Notes: generated by a model not told the origin, from the letters alone. A DNA stretch of 64,000 nt from an uncultured Poribacteria bacterium (GCA_951828385.1 OX639973.1:2781200-2845199), one strand, 5' to 3'; numbered from the stretch's first letter, positions 1-9,868 are shown. Numbers and translations are program-made.

Positions 1-2224
1 TGGCGTAGTGTGCCAATACCTGTTCATCAAGTGCCAGCTGCGCATCTTTTACGGCTTTTTCCGATTTGGATTTGGCATCAAGCAGGGAGAGACACTGCTC
101 AAGGGCATTTTGTTCGTCGTCGTTGTCCTGTGTCTCGCCGCGCATTATCAAATCGGGTGTGAGTGCTTTGAGGCGTTCCTTGACACTGCTGGCGGTGATA
201 TTGCCTTTGTCGTTGACAGCATCGGCGAGCAATCCGTCCTCACCGGTGTGTTCCTCAATGTATGCCTCTAACGCACTCGCAGCGCTCGCTTGCTTTGCCG
301 CTAACATCTCAATAACGTCTTGCTCATCGGCGAAATAGCGCGCAACAATCAACATCGGTGGAATCAGGTCCATCTTGTATTTACGCTTTTTGATGACGAG
401 ATCGGGAGTCTCCTTAACCTGTTTGCTTTGGATAACCTCTCGCGGCTTTGTTGCTTCGACCCACCCGTCCGACGCAATAAGATAAACATCGTCCTGCATC
501 ACCTCGTCCCAATAGTCCATCAGTTCCTGATAGACATCGTACCGATCAAGGAGTTGTAGAGCGTTGAAACGGGAGAGTAGGTCCTCCGATAACGTCCGAA
601 TGATTTCCTTCGGAGGCGTTCCGACATTAATAGCAAGCAGGCGTTGTGCGTGTGCCTCGCGCCATGCCTGAAAGACTGCCGAGACCTGCTGCTGGTAAGC
701 ACTGAATTCGGGATGCGTGAGGATTGTCGTTTTTACCTGTTGGGTCTCCACAAGCGGATCGCTGTACCCGGGTCTACCGTTGGCTCTAAATAAAGCGTTG
801 CGGAGTGTCGGAAAGACCGTCCAGTAATTCTTGAGTGCATCAATATGGGTGTCAGGGATGCCACCGTTGAGGTGTGCGCCGAGGTCGTGAAGGTCTTCCG
901 GTTCGCTGGTATCAATATAGCGTGGGATATTGAGGTTATAGGCGTTGGGGGGCTCAGCGATTTCAGAGATCGGCACCATACGCGAGTAGCGCGGTAATTC
1001 TGTCTGTTCATTGAAGACGGACACGATTTTATGGATGTCTTGGGCGCGAAGCCGGTTCTTATTGCCGTCCTTGAGGAACCCGTTGCTCGCGTCTATCATG
1101 AAAATACCGTTTCGGACGTGTGCGTTCTCTTTATCAATCACGAGGATGCACGCTGGGATACCCGTCCCGTAGAACAGGTTAGCAGGCAGACCGATGATGC
1201 CCTTGATATAACCGCGTACGATGAAATTCCTACGGATGTCTGACTCTTTGTTGCCACGGAAAAGGACACCGTGCGGCAGGATAATCGCGCCTTTGCCGCT
1301 GCTCTTGAGCGATGCGATGAAGTGAAGCAGGAAGGCGTAATCACCATTTTTGGCAGGTGGGACACCGTATTCAAAACGGTTGTAAGGGTCGTTCTCAGGG
1401 GTGAGTCCGTTGGTCCATGCCTTGTCCGAAAAAGGTGGATTGGCAACAGCGAAATCGAAAGTTTTCAAGCGATCATCGTCGGTGAAATCGGGCGCGGCGA
1501 GTGTGTTCCCGTGACGTAGGTCAGCCGTGATGTTATCGTGGAGGATCATGTTCATCCGTGCAAGTGCATGGGTGGCATTGTCCTTTTCTTGCCCATAGAT
1601 CGTCAGTCCGCGCGGTGCCTCGTCAGCAGCCTTGAGCAGTAGCGAACCGGAACCGCAGGTCGGATCATAAATAGTTTGATCCTGTTGCGTATCGGTACCG
1701 ATGCCGATGACCTTCGCCATGATGCGCGAGACTTCAGCCGGTGTGTAGAACTGTCCCTTACTTTTCCCCGATTCGGTAGCGAAGTGCCGCATGAGGTATT
1801 CATAAGCGTCGCCTAAGAGGTCATCTCCTTCGGCTCGGTTCGCGCTGAGATCAAGGTCGTTGAAAATAGCAACAAGTTTAGAGAGCCTGTCCTGCTTCTC
1901 TTTACCGCTGCCGAGTTTACTGCTGTCATCAAAATCTGCCTGATCGATGACACCGTTGAGATCGTTTGCTTTCGCGAATGCGCCGATGATGACGTTAATT
2001 TTTTCGCCGATGTCTCTGTTCCCGATCAGTGCCGCCATATCCGAGAAGCCTCCGCCTTCTGGAACGGTGATAAGTGCGTAGGGATCATTTTCGGCTTTAT
2101 CGGAGACGTATTTCATGAACAGCAGCGTCAGGATATAGTCTTTGTATTGTGATGCATCCATCCCGCCGCGGAGTTCGTCGCAGCTTTGCCAGAGCGACGC
2201 ATAGAGTTGTGATTTCTTTATCAT
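1..2224 (-). CDS. hsdM: Type I restriction-modification system, DNA methylase subunit M (3' end off window)
   Basis: The minus frame is open from an ATG at 2222-2224 to the left edge, about 741 codons, so the C terminus is missing. The N terminus (MIKKSQLYASLWQSCDELRG) is the HsdM helical N-terminal domain. It is followed by GQFYTPAEVSRIM, the SAM-binding motif DPTCGSGSLL and the catalytic NPPF of an adenine-N6 methylase. The protein would methylate adenine as the M subunit of a type I R-M complex; hsdS and hsdR should lie beyond position 1. The C-terminal region is longer than in classical HsdM (about 500 aa). Start evidence is modest: there is only a weak purine-rich Shine-Dalgarno. Family assignment is secure. 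Confidence 0.92.
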   Translation of the reverse strand, partial: MIKKSQLYASLWQSCDELRGGMDASQYKDYILTLLFMKYVSDKAENDPYALITVPEGGGFSDMAALIGNRDIGEKINVIIGAFAKANDLNGVIDQADFDDSSKLGSGKEKQDRLSKLVAIFNDLDLSANRAEGDDLLGDAYEYLMRHFATESGKSKGQFYTPAEVSRIMAKVIGIGTDTQQDQTIYDPTCGSGSLLLKAADEAPRGLTIYGQEKDNATHALARMNMILHDNITADLRHGNTLAAPDFTDDDRLKTFDFAVANPPFSDKAWTNGLTPENDPYNRFEYGVPPAKNGDYAFLLHFIASLKSSGKGAIILPHGVLFRGNKESDIRRNFIVRGYIKGIIGLPANLFYGTGIPACILVIDKENAHVRNGIFMIDASNGFLKDGNKNRLRAQDIHKIVSVFNEQTELPRYSRMVPISEIAEPPNAYNLNIPRYIDTSEPEDLHDLGAHLNGGIPDTHIDALKNYWTVFPTLRNALFRANGRPGYSDPLVETQQVKTTILTHPEFSAYQQQVSAVFQAWREAHAQRLLAINVGTPPKEIIRTLSEDLLSRFNALQLLDRYDVYQELMDYWDEVMQDDVYLIASDGWVEATKPREVIQSKQVKETPDLVIKKRKYKMDLIPPMLIVARYFADEQDVIEMLAAKQASAASALEAYIEEHTGEDGLLADAVNDKGNITASSVKERLKALTPDLIMRGETQDNDDEQNALEQCLSLLDAKSKSEKAVKDAQLALDEQVLAHYA

Positions 2225-2766
2225 AATCTTCGGTTCTAAAACCCTTAGTCTTTAGACGGGGATACAGAACCGCTCCTGTATTGTGTCAAAAAACCTTTGA
2301 CTTTAAACTAAAAATGTGATACACTTTTCTTTGTATTCGGCATTGGTTACAGTTGATGCACTGGTATATTGCTTGGTATTTGAGACAACTGTGTAAAAGC
2401 CTCATACGCCTCAAGAAATATCTAAAATATGCTTAACATGTGTTCGGGAAATCCAAGTCATGTTGTATCCCACGAGAATGTAAGAGGTTAATAACCTTTC
2501 AGACACATCAAAATGTTCATAAGGCACTTCGGTGCGGGGTCGGGGTAGCGTCCCTTGTGCTTAGGCATAGTAAGCCTTTGTTTTTGACATTCTCAAAATA
2601 AAGCAATGTCGTTTGAAGCCACAAATGCTTTCGCATAAAGTTTGCGGAAGCCCCTATGCTTTAGCAAGGGGTCTATCACTGCCATAGGTGAATCCTTTCT
2701 TGTGATATTGGCAATAGTGTATCACAAATTGCGCGACGCGTCAACGTTAGCGTAAGCCCTATTAGG
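2225..2766. other. Gene-free spacer with hairpins and degraded sequence
   Basis: No coding frame with a credible start or ribosome site is visible in these 540 bases. The stretch carries the IS605-type hairpin (2647-2679), a small AGGTTA/TAACCT palindrome near 2489-2501, and a perfect 8-bp stem TTGTGATA/TATCACAA at 2700-2727. That last stem could serve as a weak terminator for the TonB receptor side or as an operator. It looks like the graveyard of a small mobile element. Confidence 0.5.
2647..2679 (+). mobile_element. IS200/IS605-type end hairpin, possible omegaRNA 3' end
   Basis: The sequence reads GAAGCCCC, a bulged stem closing on a TTTA loop (TGC-TTTA-GCA), then GGGG and TCTATCAC. AAGCCC..gcTTTAgc..GGG..TCAC is a typical shape of the right end of TnpB-encoding IS200/IS605 elements, which is also the 3' part of their omegaRNA. 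No tnpA or tnpB frame survives nearby, so this is a solo end or a miniature derivative. The left boundary cannot be fixed by eye. Confidence 0.45.
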
Positions 2767-5595
2767 TTAGAAAGTTTGCGTCAAACGGACCATCGACAGA
2801 CGCCCGATTTCTGGTGCCCCGATAAACTGCTGGTGTCTACGGTCTAAAACATTTTGTACAGTGACGGATAGCCGCGGCCTGGGACCGATCGGTATTTCAT
2901 AACCGGCGTTTAAATCAATCGTATAATACGATTCTATATCACCGACGTAAACTCCCGATCTGACAGGGAAACCCGCCACAAAACGTGTCCGAAGTCCTAC
3001 GCCTAACCCATACTCAGTATTAACGTATTGAACGCTTGCACCGAACTTATTTTTCGGCGCGTTGAGCGCAATATCGCCAAGTCCATCAACGTCTTCAAAA
3101 AGGTCTTTACTGACAAACGAATAATTCGCACCAAAACTCAAACTCGGACTCAGGTAATAGGTAAATGTCAGATCGAATCCATTGAGCGAAATATCGCCAT
3201 AGTTCCGATAGGTCAGCATGATTGCGTTGGGATCTGCTGCCTGCTCAGGAGTAACTGTACCATAAGGTATAAAAGCAGCACCGTTGTTTTCAGTCCCCGC
3301 AACGAACAATTTCACCAATTCATCAACAGGTGAACCGTCGCCGTTACCCCCTTGTGCAGGAGCATCGAACGCAAGCAGTGCCTGTTTAAGGCCCGCATTT
3401 GCGGGATCAGCTAACGCTACGGTCATCTGTTCACCGAGGGACGCACCTAATGTTGCCGGATCCAAAAACACATTTGGGGTTTCGACAACCAGCGGACCTA
3501 CAAAATCGTTAATTCTGGAGTGATAGACATCGGCAGAAAACGCCAATTTGTTCATGAGAATCCCTTTGTAACCGATCTCATAGGTCTGTGTAATCGTCGG
3601 CTTAAGCGGATTAACGTCGTTTACACCTTCAACGTCAACAAAGTTACCCGCCTGTGGATCAAGCGAGCGTAAAACATTTTTCACACCCGTCACCTGCTTT
3701 GGAATAAGGTTATCAAACCCATCGGATAGTGCTGCGATTATAGGTTCTCCAAATCCCCCCGCTGTTAAACCTGCTTTAAAAACGGGGAGTGCGGCACTCA
3801 TGACAGCACTTCTCCCGACGTTCCACATAACGTTGGTGAAAACGGGATCATCAAGCGGAATGTACATCTCTGCTGGTAAACTTGCCAACGGCGAGAAGGG
3901 AGAGCGAAACTCCGGACGACCATCCTCACTTCTTTTGAAGGTAAACCCCGTTTCGGAACGGACACCCTGTGCGCGTATGTCAATATTCGGGCTGAAACCT
4001 AACACCGGTCCAAAGTTAGCACCTAACTGAAATGCATCTTTTGCCGACAAAATATCAAGAAATAGGTCTGACGTTCTCGGCGTATTGAAGGCACGGTTAT
4101 ACGTAACTCTCAAGTTATGAGCGTCGTTGGGTTGGAAGGCAAGCGCGACACGCGGTGAAAGGACGTAGTCTTCAAGTTGATTATGGTCATCAATCCTGCC
4201 CGCGGCTATTAGCTTTAATTGCGGAAGGATCCTGGTCTCTGACTGCAAATAGGCACCTATCTCGTTAATATTGTCATCGGCTTCATTGATGCCGTTGATC
4301 GTTCCCTCTGTATCCGGACGCGTCAGCAACACATCGAGTCCATAAGTAAAGCGCTGCCGTTCGCCAAAACTATAGCCGTGTTGAATCTGCCCGACATACA
4401 GATCGGAATTGTCAATAGTTGGATCGCCGCTCCGCACGACATAAGTATCTCCAGCATTGCTCCGATTCCAAAAGGCTTGTGCAAAGAGGTCTTTATAAAT
4501 AAAGCGTCCTTGGAGGTAACCATAAGTCCAGTTTTGGGCTTGCCCTGCACCAATCCCCGTCAGTTCAATACCGGTGGCTTGTGTGAAACCACTTGCCAGA
4601 ATCGCTGTCGTATCGTCGCTGGGGCTATAATCAACACGAAATTCGCCACTGGCTCTGTAAGTATCAAATATTAGGCCGCCTGCACCTTCAACATCCTCTT
4701 TTGATCGTCCTTCTTCCCAGTCATTTCCGCGAAAATAATTGCCCGAAAATTTATAGCCAATCGTCTCATTGACAACACCTGCGTGTCGGAGTGAGCCGAC
4801 AAGTATACGCCGTTCACCGCCGCCCAGACTGATGGTGGTGCCTTGAGAAGTGAAGGGTGAGCGGGTGATGATATGCATTACACCGTTGGCACTGTTTGGA
4901 CCGTAAAGTGCCGCCCCAGGGCCTGAGACGACTTCAATCTGTTCAATGTCCTCGTTTATCGTCGGGATAAAGCTGTAACTGTTCACCCGCAGCGACGGAA
5001 CACTCGCAATCCGATTGTCAACGAGTGACAAAAGTGAACCCGAAAAAACGTTGTTGAAACCGCGAACGACAACATACGATGCCCCAAGCCCGGCACTGAC
5101 AACATCCACCGCACGCACCGATTTTAAGTGTTCTGTAACACTCGGTGCGACGCGGTCTCTGATTTCCGAAGCACTCACAAGCGCAACGGATGCCGGTGCC
5201 TCAAGCACCTTTTCCTGACGGCGAGATGCCGTAACGGAGACTTGATCGAGTTGGATAACCTCCGAAGATAGGGCAATGTCTATAGACTTTGTTTCGTCGG
5301 CAGCAAGCGCGACATCTGCTATAACTTTATCTGCATAACCTGTTGAAGAAGCAGTAATCGTATAGGCACCTGCAGCTAAATCCGTAATCTCAAGTGTGCC
5401 GGTTGGACCGCTAACACCTGTAATGGCATCACCGGTTTCGGGCGTGACAGTAATGGAGACACCGTTCAATTTATTACCCGTTTGCGTATCTGCCACAGTG
5501 ATATTCAAGGTAGCGGCTTCCGCCGATACGACAACAAATCCCATAATAACAAATAAGAATAATGATAAGCCATAAAGTAGACTCAATGATTGCAT
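2767..5595 (-). CDS. TonB-dependent outer-membrane receptor with N-terminal carboxypeptidase-like domain
   Basis: This is a 942-aa outer-membrane transporter. Residues 1-28 are a signal peptide (hydrophobic stretch, then SAEAA). Residues about 29-115 are a carboxypeptidase-regulatory-like beta-sandwich (TQTGNKLNGVSITVTPETGD). The plug domain follows (RRQEKVLEAPASVALVSASE...VRGFNN). The rest is a long beta-barrel ending in the terminal Phe typical of the class (RLTQTF). The start is the ATG at 5593-5595 because AAAGGAG lies seven bases upstream; an earlier in-frame start at 5670 has no such site. The substrate is unknown. Its position behind a sugar kinase and oxidoreductase suggests a carbohydrate-related ligand, which is inference. 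Confidence 0.9.
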   Translation of the reverse strand: MQSLSLLYGLSLFLFVIMGFVVVSAEAATLNITVADTQTGNKLNGVSITVTPETGDAITGVSGPTGTLEITDLAAGAYTITASSTGYADKVIADVALAADETKSIDIALSSEVIQLDQVSVTASRRQEKVLEAPASVALVSASEIRDRVAPSVTEHLKSVRAVDVVSAGLGASYVVVRGFNNVFSGSLLSLVDNRIASVPSLRVNSYSFIPTINEDIEQIEVVSGPGAALYGPNSANGVMHIITRSPFTSQGTTISLGGGERRILVGSLRHAGVVNETIGYKFSGNYFRGNDWEEGRSKEDVEGAGGLIFDTYRASGEFRVDYSPSDDTTAILASGFTQATGIELTGIGAGQAQNWTYGYLQGRFIYKDLFAQAFWNRSNAGDTYVVRSGDPTIDNSDLYVGQIQHGYSFGERQRFTYGLDVLLTRPDTEGTINGINEADDNINEIGAYLQSETRILPQLKLIAAGRIDDHNQLEDYVLSPRVALAFQPNDAHNLRVTYNRAFNTPRTSDLFLDILSAKDAFQLGANFGPVLGFSPNIDIRAQGVRSETGFTFKRSEDGRPEFRSPFSPLASLPAEMYIPLDDPVFTNVMWNVGRSAVMSAALPVFKAGLTAGGFGEPIIAALSDGFDNLIPKQVTGVKNVLRSLDPQAGNFVDVEGVNDVNPLKPTITQTYEIGYKGILMNKLAFSADVYHSRINDFVGPLVVETPNVFLDPATLGASLGEQMTVALADPANAGLKQALLAFDAPAQGGNGDGSPVDELVKLFVAGTENNGAAFIPYGTVTPEQAADPNAIMLTYRNYGDISLNGFDLTFTYYLSPSLSFGANYSFVSKDLFEDVDGLGDIALNAPKNKFGASVQYVNTEYGLGVGLRTRFVAGFPVRSGVYVGDIESYYTIDLNAGYEIPIGPRPRLSVTVQNVLDRRHQQFIGAPEIGRLSMVRLTQTF

Positions 5596-5673
5596 GATAT
5601 TATCTCCTTTATTTATAACATATTTTGGTCCGTACCTAATAGATAGACAATATAACAAACTGAAAACCATTCC

Positions 5674-6624
5674 CTACAAGAAACTCTCAATCTCAGAAGG
5701 CGTTGGCAGTGAAGGGATCACGCCGACTTTCTGCGTTGCCAATGCCCCTGCAGCGTTTGCATATCGCATGATAGGATCCAGCTGCTTTTGTTCAAGCGCG
5801 GTCAAGTCCATATACTGCCTTAATTGTGCAAGCATGGCAGCGACGAAGGCATCTCCCGCCCCAAGTGTATCTACAACGTCAACCGTAAAACCGTCGACAA
5901 AACCGTTAGCAAAACCGTTTGTGTAATAACAGCCGCGCTCCCCTAATGTCACAACGAGCAACTTCACACCGAGTCCAAGGATACGTTCAATGCCTTGTTC
6001 AAAGTCCGCATCACCTGTAACAAATTCCCACTCCTCATCTGAAATTTTGACGACATCTGCGTAAGGCATTACCTCCCAGATCCATCGTTTGGCATTAGCA
6101 GCATCATCCCAGAGCATCAACCGTAAGTTCGGGTCGTAAGAGAGACGCGCGCCACTCGCTTTTGCGGACCGGATTGCATGGAGTGTCGCTTCTCGGCTCG
6201 GTGAATGGCTGAGGCTGACAGAGCCGTAGTGGAACAGTTCAGCCGATTGGATGTAGCCAATGTCAATTTCGTCAGGGGTGAGTTGAATATCGGCACCCGG
6301 GTGGCGATAGAAAGTAATGTCTTTCATGCCATCCGAACGCGTAGCGACAAAGGCTAAGGTTGTCCGAGAGGTTTCGCCTGCGATGAGATAGGCGGTGTCA
6401 ACGCCGTTCTGTTGAAGCACTTCGCGCAGGAAATCGCCGAACGCATCCGCACCGACTTTTCCGATAAACCCGGTATCTACACCGAGTTTGGCTAAACCGA
6501 CGGCAACATTGGCAGGTGCACCACCGGGTGCTTTAACAAATCCTGGAGCTTCAGCGAGTGTTACATCAGGCGTTGTGGAGACAAAATCAATCAGGAGTTC
6601 ACCGATACATAAAGCTTTTGGCAT
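5674..6624 (-). CDS. PfkB-family carbohydrate kinase (fructokinase-like)
   Basis: This is a 316-aa cytoplasmic sugar kinase of the ribokinase/PfkB family. It shows the N-terminal PfkB signature GGAPANVAVGLAKLG near residue 38 and the C-terminal signature DTLGAGDAF, whose Asp is the catalytic base. Length matches fructokinases (300-330 aa). The start is the ATG at 6622-6624, preceded by GAGGAAC. It begins 22 bases after the end of the upstream Gfo/Idh/MocA gene, so the two are probably co-transcribed. The exact sugar cannot be read from sequence; fructose is most common in the family. Confidence 0.88.
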   Translation of the reverse strand: MPKALCIGELLIDFVSTTPDVTLAEAPGFVKAPGGAPANVAVGLAKLGVDTGFIGKVGADAFGDFLREVLQQNGVDTAYLIAGETSRTTLAFVATRSDGMKDITFYRHPGADIQLTPDEIDIGYIQSAELFHYGSVSLSHSPSREATLHAIRSAKASGARLSYDPNLRLMLWDDAANAKRWIWEVMPYADVVKISDEEWEFVTGDADFEQGIERILGLGVKLLVVTLGERGCYYTNGFANGFVDGFTVDVVDTLGAGDAFVAAMLAQLRQYMDLTALEQKQLDPIMRYANAAGALATQKVGVIPSLPTPSEIESFL

Positions 6625-6646
6625 AGATTGTAGTTCCTCAATAAGA

Positions 6647-7732
6647 TCAAAATGTAGTGCGCAAGTCTTGTGCTTGTCCTGTCTGTGCGGATCGGTAACC
6701 CGCATCGAAAATTTCTATGACATGCCGGGCATGCTCCGCCGTGACAATCGTCGGTTTGTCCTCACGGATCCAGTCTACCAGCTGCATAATATCCTCATAG
6801 ACGTGCGATTCCTGAATGTTACGATGCGGTCCCACAACGTGCGGTAACTCCCTTTTCGGCGCGTCAATCGGTTCGCCGTTAAGGGTGCTGCCCTCAATCG
6901 CTCCCGCTGTTCCGTGAATCGCTAATCCACCTTTGATAGCGTGCCCCGCTGCGGCACCGTAAATAAACCCGAAGAAGGCATCACCAAAGTCCAGCAGAAT
7001 GAAGGTATTATCGTCCATATCGCAAGGGAGCATCTCGCCTCGGAACTCGCGTTCTTTGACGCGAACACCGGAGAACGCCGTCACGCGCTTCGCGGGACCG
7101 AGGATACCTGTCATCGTATGCAGACCGTAGACCGTCATATCATAGAGCGGACCGCCGCCGGGTTTACGGAAATACCATGCCGGATTGATATTCGAGAGCA
7201 TATCGTCGCCGTGCCTAACCGATTCGTTTTCGTGGTAGCGACCAAAAGAGGAACCAGTGGCTGCCCACGTCAACGTTCCAATTGCCCCCTCATTAATGAG
7301 TCTGCGAATTTCTTGATGGATTGGACGCAGCATCTGTCCGGGAGAAGCCACCAATTTTACGCCTTTGCGGGCTGCCGATTCAATCAGGTCGTCTGCTTCA
7401 TTGACAGTGGTCGTCATCGTCTTGTTGAAATGCGCGTGCAGCCCGTGTTCAATTGCGAGTTTCCCTTGCTCATAATGCAAACCGATAGGCGATGCGATGC
7501 TAACAGCGTCTACATGTCCGTCTGCCAAAAGTTCCTCGTAGGTCTGGTATGCGTGCGGGACATTGAATTTTTCAGAGGCGGCTTGTGCCCGACCGGGGAC
7601 AGGGTCACAGACAGCCGTTACCTGTAATCTATCTTGAACATCGTCTTGTGTGAGATGCGGAAGGATGCCGCGCACTGAGATACTTCCGACACCGATAACA
7701 CCGATCCTTACTCTGTCATTGGCGGTTTCCAT
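6647..7732 (-). CDS. Gfo/Idh/MocA-family NAD(P)-dependent oxidoreductase
   Basis: This is a 361-aa two-domain dehydrogenase. The Rossmann motif is GVIGVGSISVRG near the N terminus. The usual EKP motif is replaced by NKTMTTTVNEAD, which may alter the catalytic or coenzyme-positioning Lys region. The C-terminal half is the alpha/beta substrate domain (NPAWYFRKPGGGPLYDM). GGAGGAAATAGT directly before the ATG is a strong ribosome site. It forms an operon with the downstream PfkB kinase (22-base gap) and probably acts on a sugar or polyol. The specific substrate is unknown. Confidence 0.88.
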   Translation of the reverse strand: METANDRVRIGVIGVGSISVRGILPHLTQDDVQDRLQVTAVCDPVPGRAQAASEKFNVPHAYQTYEELLADGHVDAVSIASPIGLHYEQGKLAIEHGLHAHFNKTMTTTVNEADDLIESAARKGVKLVASPGQMLRPIHQEIRRLINEGAIGTLTWAATGSSFGRYHENESVRHGDDMLSNINPAWYFRKPGGGPLYDMTVYGLHTMTGILGPAKRVTAFSGVRVKEREFRGEMLPCDMDDNTFILLDFGDAFFGFIYGAAAGHAIKGGLAIHGTAGAIEGSTLNGEPIDAPKRELPHVVGPHRNIQESHVYEDIMQLVDWIREDKPTIVTAEHARHVIEIFDAGYRSAQTGQAQDLRTTF

Positions 7733-7825
7733 ACTATTTCCTCCAACTTTGGCTTCTAACTATCAGTAGAAAAATTTTTGATAAACCAGAGTCCTCTTGC
7801 TGACTGCTGATGGCTGACGGCTATC
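7733..7825. repeat. Spacer with CAGTCAGC-type interspersed repeat
   Basis: Read on the minus strand, this gap carries GGATAGCCGTCAGCC followed by ATCAGCAGTCAGC. The same slippery CAGTYGTCAG wording recurs in the suf spacers and inside the dehydratase gene at 56285-56322. It is a short dispersed repeat of this genome. Confidence 0.5.
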
Positions 7826-8710
7826 CTATTCCCGCCACGATGTTTCGTGTTGCCATCCGACAGCGTTTTTGAGTTTGTCGCAATTGATAAACGATTGATG
7901 CCCCTGAAGCGTTCTCACTTTTGGAAGGAATTCAGGCTTAAAACGCGCAACGAGTTCTTGAGAAGGTTCCAACGCGGATGTATCATCAGCATTGAGAAAA
8001 TAGACATCGTGCGGCGGCAGCATGTCTGCCTTTTCCATAATCAGGCGGTGCGCGCTGGCAACATCCTCACTGCCTACCCAACACCAGAGCCACGGTGTCC
8101 AAGCAGTTGTCGGTTTAGCGTTTTCTGCCATCTGCCTTCGCCGCTCTTCCGGACTGATACCAGCGGGACGTGTAATGTATGTTCGGATGCCGTAGGCGCG
8201 GCTATAGCTTGCTAACAGGTCCTCGCCGCAGCGTTTAGAGAAACTGTAGGAATCTTCAGGGTAACACGGGTGTTCTTCATCTATCGGTAGGTAATCTATC
8301 GGAATGTGAGTTTTGCTGATCCGAAAGCCGTGTCCCAATGCGCAATTGCTGCCGGACATCACAACCGTGTGGACACCTGCCTCAATCGCGGCTTGCATGA
8401 GGTAGTAGGTGCCGAGCATATTCGTTTTGAAGGTTGCGTCAAAGCGGATGCCTCTCTCTTCAGCCGCCGCCCGTAAATCTGGGTGATCGACGGGACCCGG
8501 TTGTGCGCCGAGGTGTTGGATAGCATCCACACCTTCAACGGCACGCTGACAGCCTTCAAAGTTGTTGAGATCCCCCTGAATAAAGGGTAAATGCGAGAAT
8601 TCGTCGGGCGGCGTTCTGCGCGACATCAGTACCAGCGAGTGCTCAGCCTCCAATTCTCGGATGACATACGCGCCGAGTCTACCGCTCGCGCCAGTTATCA
8701 ATACTTTCAT
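7826..8710 (-). CDS. NAD-dependent epimerase/dehydratase family protein (extended SDR)
   Basis: This is a 294-aa extended short-chain dehydrogenase. It has the GASGRLGAYV cofactor motif at the N terminus and the catalytic YxxxK as YSFSK around residue 153, inside EDSYSFSKRCGEDL. TRPAGISPEE matches the usual sugar-nucleotide epimerase region. It probably acts on a nucleotide sugar or a sugar lactone. I chose the ATG at 8708-8710 (MKVLITGASG) because it starts the Rossmann strand and has GAAAGG upstream. It is divergent from the hydrolase at 8827 and heads the four-gene minus-strand block. Confidence 0.88.
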   Translation of the reverse strand: MKVLITGASGRLGAYVIRELEAEHSLVLMSRRTPPDEFSHLPFIQGDLNNFEGCQRAVEGVDAIQHLGAQPGPVDHPDLRAAAEERGIRFDATFKTNMLGTYYLMQAAIEAGVHTVVMSGSNCALGHGFRISKTHIPIDYLPIDEEHPCYPEDSYSFSKRCGEDLLASYSRAYGIRTYITRPAGISPEERRRQMAENAKPTTAWTPWLWCWVGSEDVASAHRLIMEKADMLPPHDVYFLNADDTSALEPSQELVARFKPEFLPKVRTLQGHQSFINCDKLKNAVGWQHETSWRE

Positions 8711-8733
8711 AAAAAAACCTTTCAAAAATTGAG

Positions 8734-8762
8734 TTGACAGGTATGGTAGCGTCGTTTATGAT
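8734..8762 (+). promoter_or_regulatory. Sigma-70-type promoter of the hydrolase gene
   Basis: TTGACA (8734-8739), 17-base spacer, TATGAT (8757-8762). It lies 64 bases before the ATG at 8827 and faces the plus strand. Confidence 0.7.
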
Positions 8763-8826
8763 TATGCATATTATAGCGATGCCTCATATTTTGTCAAGTG
8801 AAGCGAATTTGTGGAGGAGAACAGTA

Positions 8827-9861
8827 ATGTACAACGCTGAGACACACTTCAAAAACTTATACGACACCGTTCCGAGACAGTATGAATTTCATGCCACCAC
8901 GCGGGAAGAGTTGGTGGCATGGCAAGCCAACTTTCGTCCTGAATTGAAGAAAATCCTCGGTTTAGATAACATGGAAGCCGATCTGGTGGACTACGTCCCG
9001 AAAGCGGAGCAGTTGGAAGTCTTGGATATGGACAACCACTTTCGGGAAAATTGGTATCTGTGGGTAGAGCCGACGGTGCCGTTGCCGTTCTATCTACTGC
9101 GTCCGAAAGAAGTTGAAGGCAAACTTCCGCTGATTCTTGCGCCGCACGGACATAACCATCCGCATCTCTATGCTGGTATCGCCCACTCTGAAACAGAAGA
9201 AGAACACATGCTGGAAGGTGAGCGCGACATCGCACGGCAGGCAGTCGTTGAGGAAGGTTATATCGCTATCGCTCCAACGACGCGGGCATTTGGTGAGACG
9301 CGCACTGACGCTGACAAACAAGCGAACAATACGCATTCTTGCCGACACCAGCTGGTTCATAGCATCCTTGTCGGGCGTACGCCGATCGGTGAGCGGGTGT
9401 GGGACATGTCACGCCTTATCGATTGGGCGATAGGAAACTTACCCGTAGATGCCGAACGCATCGCGATTACCGGTAATTCTGGCGGTGGGACGGTTTCGCT
9501 TTTCGCGGCGGCGTGTGAAACCCGGATCGCAGTTGCCGTGCCGAGTTGCTATTTCTGCACATTTGAAGGGAGCATCGGCATGATCCGGCATTGCGAATGT
9601 AACTATGTGCCGGGAGTGATGCGACTCGGAGAGATGTATGATGTCGCAGGCTTAATCGCGCCGCGTCCGTTCTGTGCGATTGCCGGACGCGATGACGGCA
9701 TTTTTCCGATAGACCACGTCAAATTCGCTTACGAACGGTTGAAAACGATCTACACAGTTGCCGGTGTTGGTGATAGATGTGAACTCTTCATCGGTGACGG
9801 TGGACATCGCTACTACAAAGCAGGCGCATGGCCCTTTGTGCGACGGTATTTTGAGGCATAG
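8827..9861 (+). CDS. Alpha/beta hydrolase (acetyl xylan esterase / dienelactone hydrolase-like)
   Basis: This is a 344-aa serine hydrolase. The nucleophile elbow is GNSGGG (ITGNSGGGTVSLFAA). A likely acid follows in AGRDDGIFPIDH and the catalytic His in GDGGHRYYK. An oxyanion-side motif PLILAPHGHNHPH lies upstream. No signal peptide is present, so it is probably cytoplasmic. The start is the ATG at 8827, preceded by GTGGAGGAGAACAGTA; earlier in-frame ATGs lie inside the promoter. Family resemblance is to esterases that deacetylate sugars. Next to sugar genes this is plausible but unproven. Confidence 0.85.
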   Translation: MYNAETHFKNLYDTVPRQYEFHATTREELVAWQANFRPELKKILGLDNMEADLVDYVPKAEQLEVLDMDNHFRENWYLWVEPTVPLPFYLLRPKEVEGKLPLILAPHGHNHPHLYAGIAHSETEEEHMLEGERDIARQAVVEEGYIAIAPTTRAFGETRTDADKQANNTHSCRHQLVHSILVGRTPIGERVWDMSRLIDWAIGNLPVDAERIAITGNSGGGTVSLFAAACETRIAVAVPSCYFCTFEGSIGMIRHCECNYVPGVMRLGEMYDVAGLIAPRPFCAIAGRDDGIFPIDHVKFAYERLKTIYTVAGVGDRCELFIGDGGHRYYKAGAWPFVRRYFEA

Positions 9862-9868
9862 CCAGAAA

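Noticed and set aside
520-1803. Several short ORFs inside the hsdM region
   Set aside because: They are in other frames than the continuous hsdM frame, which carries all methylase motifs.
2698-2727. Hairpin as a terminator of the TonB receptor gene
   Set aside because: It has no T-run in the needed direction and lies next to the IS605 remnant, so a terminator call is not supported.
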